Positions 1 through 12,910 of a stretch of 64,000 nucleotides of DNA are shown here, one piece after another. Location of the stretch: assembly GCF_964355755.1 (NCBI RefSeq), contig NC_092677.1:5275001-5339000 (forward strand), in the 5' to 3' direction. Position 1 is the first letter of the stretch. Every line of letters starts with the position of its first letter. The notes beneath the pieces are model-generated. The model did not search any database. It worked only from the letters and a program-made list of their open reading frames with translations, and had not been told where the DNA came from. This DNA is from Antedon mediterranea (lineage: Eukaryota > Echinodermata > Crinoidea > Comatulida > Antedonidae). The translations under genes and the position numbers were made by a program.

Positions 1-124
1 TTATTACTTGAATTTCTCCAAGGCTCAATTTTTACACCTTTCAAGAAATGTACTAAGGTATGCAAGTGACATACTTATATGTGTATTGTGAACTGTAATT
101 TCATCAAATTTATTCATATTTCAG

Positions 125-3100
125 ATATGAAACTGAATGATTGTCATGTGATACACAAAGATAAAGCTGTTTTAACTTGCAAGTATGAAATTAAGAATGT
201 AGTGAAAGCTGTCCATTGGTATAAGAAGACTGCTGATGGAATGCCAATAGAAAAAATGCCAGAAAGATGTAAAGCAACTTGTAAGCCTAATGAAGCAAGC
301 TTAGAGTTTGAAAAAGTGGAATTTACTGATGCAGGAGAGTACATGTGTGAACTAAAAACAAAGAGAGATAACCTCAAAGGAAAACTTAAAGAAACAATGG
401 AATTTTTTTTATTTTCAGGATATAAATCACAAGCACACTTGAGTGTACAATGTAAGTAAATGTACATCTATTAGGAAAAACAGTATTGACAAAAGTTAAA
501 TGGGTTCAGCTTGTAACTAAAAACTATCAAATTTTGTAAATTGTGTAAACATGTGGTACAGAGTATAATTAAACAGTTTACACTGAAATAGTCATACAGT
601 CTAGGTTATCATTCTTTGAACACCCGATTAAAGTTAATTATTTTGTGTATTTTGCATCTTTAACAAAATTCCAATTTTTTATCACATACATAATAGGGTA
701 TCAATTTTTCAAATTTTGTTATAGTTGATGTGTTTACTCAAACTAGTGATAATGAAAAATGCAGCTACAGGTATTCTTTTGTTTTTATTACCAGAATGTT
801 TTTCAAAATCTATATACAGTATAGCCAATTCTTTGTAATGTATAATTTCATTTCATTATTTGAGTATATACATAACAAATAAAACTGAAATTGGGGAGAC
901 CAGGGTCAACCTAAGTGAACTTAATCACTGTAGCTGAGCCGGTTTACCCAACCCCAAAGTCAGTTTACACATAAAAGACAAAGACAAAATACAGTTACAG
1001 CGAATCAAAATGAATGTGAACTTTTTTAATGAAGGCTGATGGGCTTTCTAGGACTGCAGCATCTGTCAACGGTCTGGGAACCTGGTCCTGGTCCATCATT
1101 GTGATGGGTATTTATTAAAATACAGTCATGATTGCTGCAGTCCAGAACCTTAAAACAAAATATAATAAGAAATTTATGTCTTCTAACGGACAAAGATGAA
1201 ACCAGTTTAACCAGTTATATGCACATTCTGTAGTACAGTGCAATGTATCACATGTGATGTCTGTTATAAGCCATTGAGAAACACATTCACCACATGTGAT
1301 ACTTGTGAAACTAACATATAGAATTTGTTTATGATACTGGCCATATGAAGAGACACAGTACAGATTATCTGGTATGGTGTAAATCCTTTTGTGTAGGAAT
1401 GGTTTTATTTATGTGGTTTTGTTGTGCCTGTTTTTGCCATACAACTATTTTTTTTAAATAGATGCAAGGTTTGTCTTAGAAATAAATAATTTGAGATATA
1501 GTATATATTTAAAGCTATTTCAAGCATTAAATCTTTTTATACTGTAAGTTGTGTTAGAATGTGCAATTATTGTGTATAGATACTTTATAACTTTTTAAGT
1601 TTCACTCTGTGTAATCAAATCATATATTTTTATTTCATAGACATCCTGCAGTGATCTTCATAAATTCTCATTTTATCATATTTTGTGAGAAAAACAACTC
1701 AGATGTGATAATGAGAAGAGGAAAATTGAATGGAAAGAGTATGATTGAATGGGAAGAACCAAGAATGATTTTGCAAGAAAAGGATACAAGGTATGAATTA
1801 AAGATATAGCAATAGTAATCTAATCTGACCTCGATTATTAATCTGCAATGACGTCCACTAGTTTTACTATCAAAAAAATAAGAAAATGGGTAAACTAGAA
1901 TTAAATTGTCACTTTCACGAGTTTAGATTAATCTCGCAAATGCAATGTGCACATACGTTGAAATATGAACACAAAAAGTAAATGTTTACAATGATGAATG
2001 TGTGTCTATTTTGTATCCTAGAGTATACATTATAAAATAGTATTTTATGTCTAAAGGGTTTAGTCGATTTTTAAGTTTGTTAATGTAAAAAATTCAGATT
2101 AAAAATTCAATTCAATACAATGTTTTAAAAAATGTATTTGTTTTCAAAGTGGAAAACATTTACAAATCTCACATAATAATAATAATTATTTTAAAACAAT
2201 AATCATTATAATAATTACCATGACGGTTTTTGCACGTTTCTGTTTGCTTCTGTACAGCTATCATAATATAGTACCAATTGTAACAAATAATGGAAAGGTG
2301 ATTCTAATGTGTGTTAAGCAAAACAACAAAACCAGTGAAAGGAAGATAATAAGGATGAAAACTTATGACAATGGAGACAATTGGATTGGACCATTTGACA
2401 TACAACTTGATTTGACAGACTTTCAAATGGATAGTCTAAGTAAGTTAGTATAATCTGAATCTGACTGACTATTCATATTCCAATGTTACCTTCTGCGATT
2501 AACGTAACAATCAAACCATTACACAGGTATTTTTATTGAGTTGTAAATTTTTCTTTATCAGAGGGGGGAAATGGCAAAATCACTGTGGTCATGTTACAAA
2601 GATATCGAAATGATATAGACTATCTTAACCAAATAAAACTCTTAGAAAGTAGGAATCCTTTTAATTTGCCATTCTTCCCCTGACTGTTATCAAACTGAGT
2701 GTTGATTATTTTTTGTGCAACTTACAAAAATCAAAATTAATAATCTTATCTCTAAAATGCTATTTTAATATTCTTGCCCCTTTTTTTTTATTATAATAAA
2801 AAAAATAAATAAATTGTATTATTATTATTTGTAATTTTTAGTTTATAATATATTGTACTGCTGTAAATTTGTAACAATACAGTACCTTTTAAATACTAAA
2901 ACATTACAATGTGTGCTTCCCAGGCATTGGTGATGGAAAATGCTTAAAAACAAAAAAATTGGTTGTTGCAGGAGTTTGCAAAATGGACAGTAATGCAAGT
3001 AAGAAAGTACCTTATAAACTTTCCTGTAATTAAGGTGCTCAAACAAAAGTACCGTAGTTACTTGCATTGAACTAATATTTGCATCACTTTGAACTTAATA

Positions 3101-3967
3101 TGATAACTGTTTGTCATTGTACTTTTTGTCTGTTATCTTGTAATTATTTTTTTATTAGTCGCAATAATTATTTAAATGATCAATGGTGTTATTTTGCAGA
3201 AAAACTAATTGTAATTATAAGTGACAATGAAGACATTTGGAATATTTTACCCCCTGTTACACCACCAGATGCTACTTTAGGAGAGCATACACAAGTAAGA
3301 TTTACTAGTGTTTACTTTTTAAGTACCTATTTTTATTTATAGTTTCTATGCTGTAAATGTCACTTTGTCATTATGGTAATTGTTTTAGATTATTGAATAT
3401 GCAAATGACCAAGTTTACATCAGCTGTTCATTGGAGGGCTGTCATCAAGTTTACGTTTCCTGCAGCAATGATAGATGTGAAACATTTGATGGCTGGGTTC
3501 AGGACGCATTTTTAGAGACAAGCCCAGAATGCCAGGTACCCTAAAACATGCCTGTTTTTAGGATTGTTTCATTCATTCATTACCATTTAAAGGGTAGATA
3601 ATATTTATATAATTTATTGTCATTTGCATTTTGTTCCATCTAGGGTGGTATTGTACGCTTACCAACAAAGTCAGGTAACTTCTACCAAATAGCAATGGCA
3701 AGTCATGGAAATGAAACAAACAAGGATCTTACACTTCACTTAAGCAAAGATGGTTGTAAAACTTGGTGTCAGTTTTACACACTAGGTGCAGTGAATGCAG
3801 AAGAATCTGACCTAGCTTACTACAGTGTAAAAGAAGGGAAAGAAGAAGCAGAGGGAATAGTGTGTGTTTACTGTTATAATTCCGAAACAGAGGGTTATAA
3901 TATTGGAATGCAGTTGATTTCTACCAAAGAAATTAACTCAAATTATAAGTGGCATTACTACATATAG
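125..3967 (+). CDS. G0: 3' part of an Ig + sialidase-like gene (5' end outside window)
   Basis: Spliced model, exons 125-451, 725-770, 1641-1790, 2258-2439, 2924-2998, 3200-3294, 3389-3535, 3644-3967, all with AG/GT borders and compatible phases. The first exon is one Ig domain (HWYKKT tryptophan strand, DAGEYMC F-strand). The rest is a sialidase-like propeller: an SYRHPAVIF segment matching the family's YRIP arginine motif, an RRG segment, Asp-box-like YDNGDNW and SKDGCKTW, an ECQ-GGIVRL segment, then a stop. It is the paralogue of the 3' halves of G1 and G2. Exon 3200-3294 replaces two exons of G1/G2 and lacks about 24 residues including one clear Asp-box. In the Ig exon the segment before LSVQ is longer than in G1/G2 and contains a polypyrimidine-AG string (about 403-419) that looks like exonised intron. 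Catalytic residues look degenerate. Earlier exons lie left of the window. Confidence 0.82.
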
Positions 3968-6900
3968 CAACATCAATGACAAATTTACTTTTTGTTATAG
4001 AATTGTTTAGTTATATTGTAGGAATAGGAACCTACTAAAATGTAGTTATAGTTTCTTTTATCATAGCTATGCTGTTGATTGGATTCAATCGCAGTCAGCG
4101 GATTTTGTGATTTCTATGTTGATATAAAGAGCTGTTAGTAATTGTCTTGTTGGTTTTTTTTTTTCATTTGCTTTAATACTACATTATCTATTGCATTGCT
4201 CAGTATTCATTATTTATATAAATGTCTTGACAGGTTATGTACAATAAAAAAAAATCAATAGATTTGTTACAGTTGGGAATTACATTGCCACAATAATACA
4301 TGTCCTTCTATGATCTGGTGTATTATGCTGCCACTATACAGAATGTCATTCATTAGTACTGTAAAATAATTAAAATAATGTCTGTATACGTGAAATCAAA
4401 AGTAAATCTGAAATTCTTTGTATGTTTGAAACAATATTATATTTGCAGTACTTCTTATGTAATATTTTATAAATGTAAACACAGGTCTGTTCAGTAAACT
4501 CTACCTGGTTTGGGTCTGATGAACAATTTAAAATTGAATTGAATAACTAAAGAATTGATGTTTAGAAATGTCGCATGTTAAACGTTATAAATTGTCCAGT
4601 CTGTTTGAACATTCAAACTATTTACAACCGCAAGGCTTTCGTCGAACACTTTGCATCAGAAATCCATGTCTCTAGTAGTCGTTAAGTGAATTGTGTACTA
4701 CTAGATGGCACGCTCGCTTCGCTCGCGTACCATCTAGGTCGTGCCCACAGATGGTTCTCGAATACACAGTATTTCCAGCGAGAAAAAAATGGAGATTTCA
4801 AATGTACGTACCGCAGGACTATAATACATTGTCGTTTACAGAAACGAGTAAATATACACAATGATTTATGTAGTCAACCAAAATTAGCACCCTGAGAATT
4901 ACTTCCGAGAGAGAAACAAAATGAGTCAAATTTTTTTATTTGGACTCATTTAAACAAACCCAATTTGTGTTTTGTATGTAACATTAAGGGTTGAGGGATG
5001 GGGGAAGAAGATAGGTACAAAGAGGAAACATTTTAAAATATATTCTTATCCACTCAGTAACGAAATATTGTTTTTAATGTGTTATAGGCCTATAAATAAT
5101 ATACCCCTAAATACAGTAAAACATTAAAACATTCACTGTCATAGTCGATTGAAATAGTAAAGTACATGTAACGATACACCACTACGACGTTTATATATTT
5201 TTAAATTATTAATTAATACAAACGTTGAGAAGCAACTGTCAGTAATAACGTTTATTTATTTGTATATTATATGTTTATAATCTAACAGTAGGGCCTACCC
5301 ACACTCACAGTAATAAAGTTTATTTGTATATATTTTTATATTACATCTAACAGTACCAACACTCACAGTAAGAAATTTGCGATTCAAATTGCGATCAAAA
5401 GTGGTTAATACCTTAACAGTATTGTACAGCATTGCAATACTATTTATGTTTATTCTCCAAGGGGGCCCATAAATCTAAATCTATACCTCTATGGTTAAAC
5501 CAAATAATTTGGAATGTTCCATTCATCACAAATCAATACATTTGTAAAAACGTATATTACATGTATCAAAATAGCATTTTTTAAAGAAAATCGGCCTGTC
5601 TTCAACATCATGATGCTGTACTCGAACTGTTCAACCGGTTTTCAGCTATTAAAAACAATTATCGTAGGAGGAGATAGGAAAATGCGAAGCGTCCTCGTAT
5701 TATTGTGTGCGGGTATTTTTCAAATTGACATCCATTAGACAGTGTATACCACGATCGGAAAACACCCCTATTTGGGGCAAATCTTTGAACCTAAATTCGT
5801 TTTAATCGTCAATAACTAATTATCGAACTCAATTTAATTAGTAAACAGGGTTACATCAGGTGGTTAAAATTAGTACCGAAAGTAAGAACCAACTTTATAT
5901 ACCATCGCGTAAAAATTCTAGAAATAACGCACGATTTACCGATTTTTGCCCTTACGTAAATTTATATATAGATTATACTATACTGTATTTGTTTTCATTT
6001 TGCATTAATAAATTATACTACACAGTCATTGTCTTGTTATTGTATTAGTTTATTTATCTGAAAGAATGTTTTACGTTGGTTTGTATGCCACAGTACTGTA
6101 CACTAATGTAAAAAATGCTGCAGTTTAAAGTAATGCATTGCTTATAAAATTGAACAAGAAATATGAATAATTAACGACGAAATTGGATGTTCATTGAAGT
6201 TTTTTTTCCCATTTTTATATCAATATTTTTTTAATTGCGGATTGTTTTGTCAGATTTTTTCCGGGGCTCATTTTTGGTTAGCCTTTGACATTTTGTTTAC
6301 ACATATGATTCAGAAACAAAGAGTATAATAATGGAAAGCTATTGATTTCTAAAAAAAATTGATATACTAATAAAATTCCTGAAAAATACGGTACTTTTTA
6401 TTACATTTAAACAACTCACCCTTTTTTGCCATTTGTTGCCTGTACAACAACACATACTTTTTCATACAGTTTATATTAAGAAAACAAGTATAGTTTTGTT
6501 TGCATAGTCGATCGTTTTCGGTGTGACTTTTCGTCGTTTGTTTCGTTTATTTGACCAGTATCAACATAATGCAATACCGTACAATATAACATAAAAAGGC
6601 CGGACACGAGCAGCTTTTCAAATTAGCCAGATGGGCCTATAAGTAGGTTAATCAATCAGTAACATTTTATTAAATTGCAATAATAGTTTCATGTGTCTAC
6701 ACATTTTATTAACAAAGTAAAATTAAGCATGTAAGATGCGAGAGAAAGTTTAAAGTTACTATCTACTCTACTTTCTATTATTTTACACTTTTCTAATCTT
6801 CCTCAACTTGTTTTATGTTGCAGCAGTAACGTAATTGCTATCAAAGCACCGTATTTGTCACAGAATGTTAAACCGCGCTGAAACCTTGGTAACTTGCAAG

Positions 6901-7424
6901 CAGCGTTCATCACTGTTTTACAGTATTTCAAATGTTATTGGTTGTTATATGTATTAACAACGAACTTTTAAATGAGTCGTCTGTACGACACAGAGTAGAC
7001 CTCGTATCTTGTATCATCATTAAGGTACGATAAACAAAACAATGATTGTTTTCATTTGCATAAGATGTTTTCAGTGTGACTTTCTATACTGTTTGCAGTA
7101 TACTTTCTATTTCTACTTTCTATTGTTTTACATTTACATAAGTTGTTTTAAACTTTATCAATTAACAGATCTTAATTTGAAAATTTGTTCTCATTAATTA
7201 ACTACTTGTAAAAATAATGCAGTAATTATCGATAATAATCAGTCTGTTCGAAATAAACATAGGCCTAACAGATAAGATGGTATCGCTCACCTCTTCCAAA
7301 TTACAAATTACAAATTATTTCTATGTGTACCAACCATACTTAATCATGGTTATCTTATCTTATCTTAGGCCCTAATTTTACTATTCATTACTTTATAACT
7401 TAAACACTAATTCGGGATGAACGT
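3968..7424. other. Tail-to-tail intergenic region G0/M1
   Basis: About 3.4 kb between the G0 stop and the M1 stop, including the G0 3' UTR. Only short ORFs without domain character (for example 4686-4895, 5514-5738, 5860-6048). A short GC-rich palindromic stretch with the word CGCTCGCTTCGCTCGCG lies near 4711-4727. The equivalent gaps G1/M2 and G2/M3 are only about 1.2 kb, so this gap carries roughly 2 kb of extra sequence that I cannot assign. Confidence 0.6.
4243..4248 (+). terminator. Candidate poly(A) signal of G0
   Basis: AATAAA about 276 bases after the G0 stop codon, followed by an A-rich run. It is the only canonical hexamer I noted soon after the stop. Confidence 0.4.
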
Positions 7425-10400
7425 TTAGTCGTATAACTGTTCACAATAATGTGGTTCTGCAACCTTTTCTTTCTGTGACGTAATACAATCACGAGGCTCT
7501 TCATAAATGACCTCTTGACTTGAAGAAATAGGACTTTCAGGAGTTTGACATTCGATTTCAATCTCTTTTCTTTCCTAAAAAAACAAACAATAGCAATAAT
7601 AATTGATTGTTTCTATTGAATATATTTTAACAAAATATTATTGTTAATGATGTGTTAAAATGTTATCAATGTATGTGCCATGTCGTAGAAAAGATGGTTT
7701 ATTAGTCATTAACAAATTCATGGTACTTAAAAACAAGTTTCGATTGCTTATGATATAAATAAATATACTGGGTATATTTATTAATGTCAACACAATCTTT
7801 CCTACACTGAACGTTATTTTTTGTTAAGCTTAATTCCCTCTTGCATGCAACGTGTTGTTTTTTCCCGCTGTTCACTCCGTCAAATCGAAAAAAACTTCGG
7901 TGTAAGAGTACAACCATAGAGGAATTTATACAATAGAATATTGGAAAATTATGATTTCAGTCTCCCATTGATTCTGTTTTGTTGGAATACTTCAACAGCG
8001 TCAAACCACAGAGTTGTCAGAATTAATTGTAAATCTGTTCAGTATTAATTAATGTATTTAGGTTTTTTTACCTGTGTTCTTGTTCTGAATTGCCCTCTGT
8101 TGATTTTGCTGTAAACGTCAACATTGGATTGAGTTTTCACTTGGCCTTGACGATTTTGATATTTTGAATGGACTTCTCTTAATCGTCTTTGCTAAAGAAA
8201 CAATTTCAATAAAAAGTATTAGTTTGTTCGTTGGGTGCTTAAAGGAATGTTTATTCATCACCTTGACTTAAAACTGTAAACAAAAAGTACTTACATCAAT
8301 ACAACGTGTAAGAACAGAACCAAGAATGAATGCAATGATGATAGCCACAGTTAGTAGGCCTACCGTACCCATTTGAAACGAATCATCTAAAACTGTAGAA
8401 AAGAATTAACCGTTAGTTAAGTTTGGTTGTGAAATTATTGCAAATATTTATTTTCAATACTGGTCTAAAGTGGTGAATGATTAACAAGTTGAAATGTAAT
8501 CATTCAGACACTAACACATATTGGTAAATACAGTATGGTGACATACCTTTCAAATTTTCTGTAGGCCCATCTGTAGACATATCTGCTTTGGGCCTACAGT
8601 TCTCAAGTGATGTGGAGGCATTAAATTTTTCATTCTCTGCATAACATGTAAGATTTGATGAACATATCTCATCATTGATTTCTATAGTTGCTGTATTTTC
8701 TCCTTTCTTAACCACTTCTCCATCTTGTAATATCAATACTGATGATGGCTTGGGATGGCCCTCTGCTGTACAGGTTGCAAAACAATCTTCATGATTGAAT
8801 GTTGCGATCATATCTAATGAGGGAAGATAAAGCTTAAAGCTTAAGAAAATGAATATTCATTTGGAATCGATATAGGCCTAACAGCAAGAAAATTAAGCTT
8901 GTTATTACAGATTCAGTTCATCACACCTTTATTTAGTTATGAATATATCTGGGCCCTTACAGAAGAGGACCCACCACAGGACTCTAAATGAAAGAAAAAG
9001 AAACGAAAGAAAGAAAACTTTTAATAAACAAAGCAAATTCAAAAAGTTATTTTTAATTATGGGACCCTTTCTAAAGTACAGTACAATATATGGTAAATGA
9101 TGAACAAGAAAACTATTAATAAACAAAGCAAATTCTAAAAGTAAATGAAACATTCAGTAGGGTGGGGAGTAGGGGCAGAAAAAATAATAAGGATATTCAA
9201 AATTTAAGTATTCAGAATATAGATATAGAAAGTTTATTTTTACAAGAAAACAAAACAAAGGAAAACCAAATAGTGATATTTTTTCTAATTCAACTTATCG
9301 AAACTTCAGATTACTACAGTATATTACATAAAAACTATATTTTTGATCGGCTCATATCTTTAATAGTAGGCTATCATTAGATACAAACAAATGTACCACA
9401 ACATTGTCTACGTACAAAATATTTCAAACTGTTTTCCGGCACTAATTTTAGCATCAAGTCCCTTAAAAGGATCACTTTCTGCTTTACATGTGTATATACC
9501 ACTGTCTTCCATAGTGGCTGCTTCAATCTTAAGGGCATTGCCGTTGGTATTTATCTTCTGTCCATCTTTATACCAAGTAATGTAAGGAATAGGATCACCA
9601 TCAGGTTTACTACAAGTAAATGTGACTGTTTCACCTTCATAGACAGTGCTTGCTGAGGCATTAAGACGTGGTTGATCCATGTCTGAGAAAAACAATACAA
9701 AAAAACAACGAAAATAATGGTATACAAATAAAACAATTTACAAATTAAAGAATGAAAGACATTTATAGAGTAGACATAGTATTAATGAGGCATTAAGACG
9801 TGGCTGATCCAAGTCTGAGAAAAAGTATAAAACAAATTAGACAGCAGACAAATAAAGATGTAGTCAACACAAATTACAACAAAAAGAAGTGTATATAGTA
9901 TTATGCCTATTATTGATACTCAAGAAAATGTAGGCCTAACTCTAATTCCGGAGTTATACTATTGGCGTGACGTGGGAACATTTACAATTATAGGCCTACT
10001 ATTTAGTAAACAAATATTAAGGATGTCGGTTTATGATGTGTTTATTTTTCAGGCTACATCATGATTATCTGTTATACTCACAATATACAGTTAGCATAGA
10101 TGGACTTAATAATTTAACCAATCCATCTGCGGTTTGTATCTGGCATCTAAATATTCTCTGAGAATCGTTTCTTAAAGGATGTAAGATCACCAGGCTAGCT
10201 TCACCAGGAGCAGTGTGTAATCGGAAACGTCCATTTTCCATCTTTTTATCATTCACAATTCCTGGGTTGATGACTACTTCATCTTCATTTAGTTCATCCC
10301 ATTGTAGTGAAGTAGGAGTAGAAGTAAATTGTGAATAATCACAAGTTATCACCACTTCTGCATCGCCTTCTTTAGCTGTCTGGTTAAAGGTCGTTTGACC

Positions 10401-10722
10401 ATGTGCTTTAAAATATCAAGCATATCCTATTGTTTATATTTAACCAATGATAATTCAAAATTTAACTGTCTCAACCTAAAAATATATATATTCTACGAAG
10501 TCATGCAAACAAGTAAAAGAATAAAACTGCTCTCAATCAGCATCAGCTGTTTTTAGTTTTACGCGTTCGTAATCTGGTTATTGAAAAATAGTTCAATATT
10601 AACTGACTGACTAAAAAGTGTATGGTCGTTTAGTTGTTGATTATCATATTTAATTATATTTTAATTATCTTACCGACTAAGGATTGTATATATACAATAA
10701 ATAAAATTCGCTTCAAACCCAT
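7425..10722 (-). CDS. M1: Ig-domain transmembrane receptor, short-tail form
   Basis: Seven-exon model read right to left: 10674-10722 (signal peptide MGLKRILFIVYIQSLV), 10082-10405 (Ig1), 9416-9682 (Ig2), 8547-8813 (Ig3 and linker), 8295-8392 (membrane segment, TVGLLTVAIIIAFILGSV), 8072-8191 (tail), 7425-7574 (last tail exon and stop). All borders are GT/AG and phases agree (1-1 between Ig exons, 0-0 in the tail). Ig1 has ITCDYSQF and IFRCQI cysteine strands; Ig2 has TFTCSKPDGDPIP and SGIYTCKAE; Ig3 has FATCTAEGHPKP and LTCYAEN. Tail tyrosines include DVYSKI, VIYEEP and PHYCEQLYD. Compared with M2/M3 it lacks Ig4, the first tyrosine of the ITAM pair and every YVKP exon. It is head-to-head with G1. 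Probably a surface receptor; the ligand is unknown. Confidence 0.82.
9787..9821 (-). pseudogene. Relic of a duplicated Ig2 exon start in M1
   Basis: On the minus strand a splice-acceptor-like CTCAG is followed by about ten codons nearly identical to the start of the Ig2 exon (DLDQPRLNAS), then similarity stops. The intact Ig2 exon begins about 100 bases downstream on the minus strand. The same relic is found in M2 at 38157-38191. Confidence 0.6.
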
Positions 10723-10906
10723 CTGAAAAAAAAAATAGAGAAAAAAACTTTTTATTAATATTGGTTTACAGCATGGAGGAAATCTATGTTATTTCGTCCA
10801 TGAATATATAAAGTTTATATTATCTATAATGAAATCCTCATCGTAAATAATCGTTAACAACTAACAAACTAGAACAGAAGGATAGTATATTTCAAAAGAA
10901 TAAAAG

Positions 10907-11044
10907 CTATTTACATTCACGCTGGTTTCGTTTCACGGAACCGGAGACGGTGCCGTTCAATTCTGTATACATTTTCCATTGTTTTAATAACAATACGGCG
11001 CCGTGTTCCTTTCCCTGAAACGGAACAAGTGTGAATTTAGCTTT
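10907..11044. mobile_element. Small MITE-like palindromic element in M1/G1 spacer
   Basis: Long imperfect terminal inverted repeats of about 40-50 bases (left arm with ATTCACGCTGGTTTCGTTTC, right arm reverse complement ATTCACACTTGTTCCGTTTC) flank an A/T-rich centre. The paralogous copy is at about 39280-39415, so insertion preceded the duplication. Confidence 0.5.
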
Positions 11045-12692
11045 TTCATTGCCCAGCATAAAGTTATATATCTCTTACAAGATTCTTCTTCGATATCTGT
11101 AATCAGTCTATTATGAGTTTTGTTTTTGTCGCTGTCGGCCAGTTTCATTTAGTTATCTTTATTATCATAATAGTCATCTTCACAATCAATGAAAAAATTA
11201 TATAATATTTGTTCAATCTTTCCTTCGTCTTCTTTTATATTTATAAGTAGTTATGGTTAAGCTACTTACCTTTGTCTTCTCTGTCAAGAATTTAACACTG
11301 TCAATTATTTGTATTCATTATTATTTTAATAAAATTGTACTTTTTTGTTTCATTTTCGATCGCATTCAAGGACGTAATCAACCATGACATTGATATTTAA
11401 ACTGATGATTGGTTGATTTTTGATATAATACGCCTTTATTTATAGATTAATCAATTACATGTTCTGTTAATAATACCACCGGTATTACATGCCGCTGGTC
11501 ACTACAGCGATCTTGTGTCAACTCATGTATTCAATTTAGGCTTACATTTGTCATCACTCTCGGCTTATTCTTTATTAAACTCAATTAATTATATTATTGC
11601 TATAGTAGGTTATAGATATAGATTACGTCGGCATAAACTGCAGGCCTAATTCCCGTTAAATGTTATAATACAAAATATCATCTTCTAGAAAATAGTGTAC
11701 ATCTTCATAGCGAACACCGTTAAAGATGTATTGTCTCCTTTTTTTTGTTGACTATGCCATTTTAATTTTAATGTTCCATAATACTTATTCACTTTGACCA
11801 AAAATTTGATCGGAAAAAAAAATTATTTACCTGCAGAGCTTGTTATTTAAAGCAAGAAAGTAGTGAATTTGGCTACCAGACAATAATAGGTTTTGAGTTG
11901 AATTTAACCGCGTTATGTCGTCTTTATATAATATAAGTGAAAACATTATTTGTTTCGTTTTTTTCATGCGGGTGACTAATTTATCAAAACTACAAAATGG
12001 CCTATTCAAAATTTGATTTTATTAATCTTAATTTGTCATGTTTTTTGGGGGACTATACATCTTATTATTACGGTGTATCCATTATTAATGATAAGAACAA
12101 TCTACACTGTATATGCTAACAAATATATAAAAAACAAGAGTCACGTAATTACCCTTTTTGGCACTTCAGGCGTTCCATAACATTTTATTTTTGCAGTTCA
12201 GAGATGTTTAAAAAAAGTGGGCGTATCCGATTTCCCACATGAAGCTCCAGTTTATTTTAGCAGAAGGAATTGAACATGTTTGGAAGAGGAGGTAACTATA
12301 GCCCCATTCTACTTAATTTTAAGGAGATTAGATTTTGCCTTTACAACCAGCAGCTAACGAAATGGGGGCCAGTAGTGCTTTTTTGGCCTAGTTTTTAGTG
12401 GGTTTTATTTAGTTAGAGAGTTAGGCTACTGTAGCTAAGGCTAAGCGTCTACCACCCACGCTAATTTTGTCGGGGGAAAACCCAGAAACAGTGATTTTCA
12501 TTTGTGTGGGGTTTATTATTGATTTGTCCAAAATTATTTTGTTTTGCAAATTGTGTTTAGCCAGACAGGGATTTCCCATAATTTTATTCTCAACTTGAAA
12601 AAATTAAATATCGGGAGGTTTAAAAAACTATAGAGGGCGCTAAAATAATATAGCAAACCATAGAGGGTGCTATGGAAAACCTAAAAATATTT

Positions 12693-12910
12693 GTCGTATT
12701 CGAGTGAACCGTTGAGTAGTTTTTCCATTGAGTACTTATTTAACGGAGATTTTGAGCGTTGAGATTGTTCTTAACGAAAAAGCTTTCGTTGTCAACGTTT
12801 TCTATTCCAATGACTTTCTGTTGAGCACAAATTTACAATTCGAATACTAAAAGTACTCAACGAATCTTTACGTTAACAACGAAAGTTCCCAATCGAATAC
12901 GACAATTGTC
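12693..12910. mobile_element. Second MITE-like inverted-repeat element in M1/G1 spacer
   Basis: The ends are TTGTCGTATTCGAGTG and the reverse complement of CAATCGAATACGACAA, with repeated partial inverted motifs inside. The same element lies at about 41037-41253 in the M2/G2 spacer. No ORF. Confidence 0.45.

Noticed and set aside
8929-9153. 74-codon minus-strand ORF and neighbouring plus-strand ORF (9162-9380) in an M1 intron
   Set aside because: Low-complexity, AT-rich, no domain; the matching M2 intron (about 37300-37740) carries small indels inconsistent with coding constraint.
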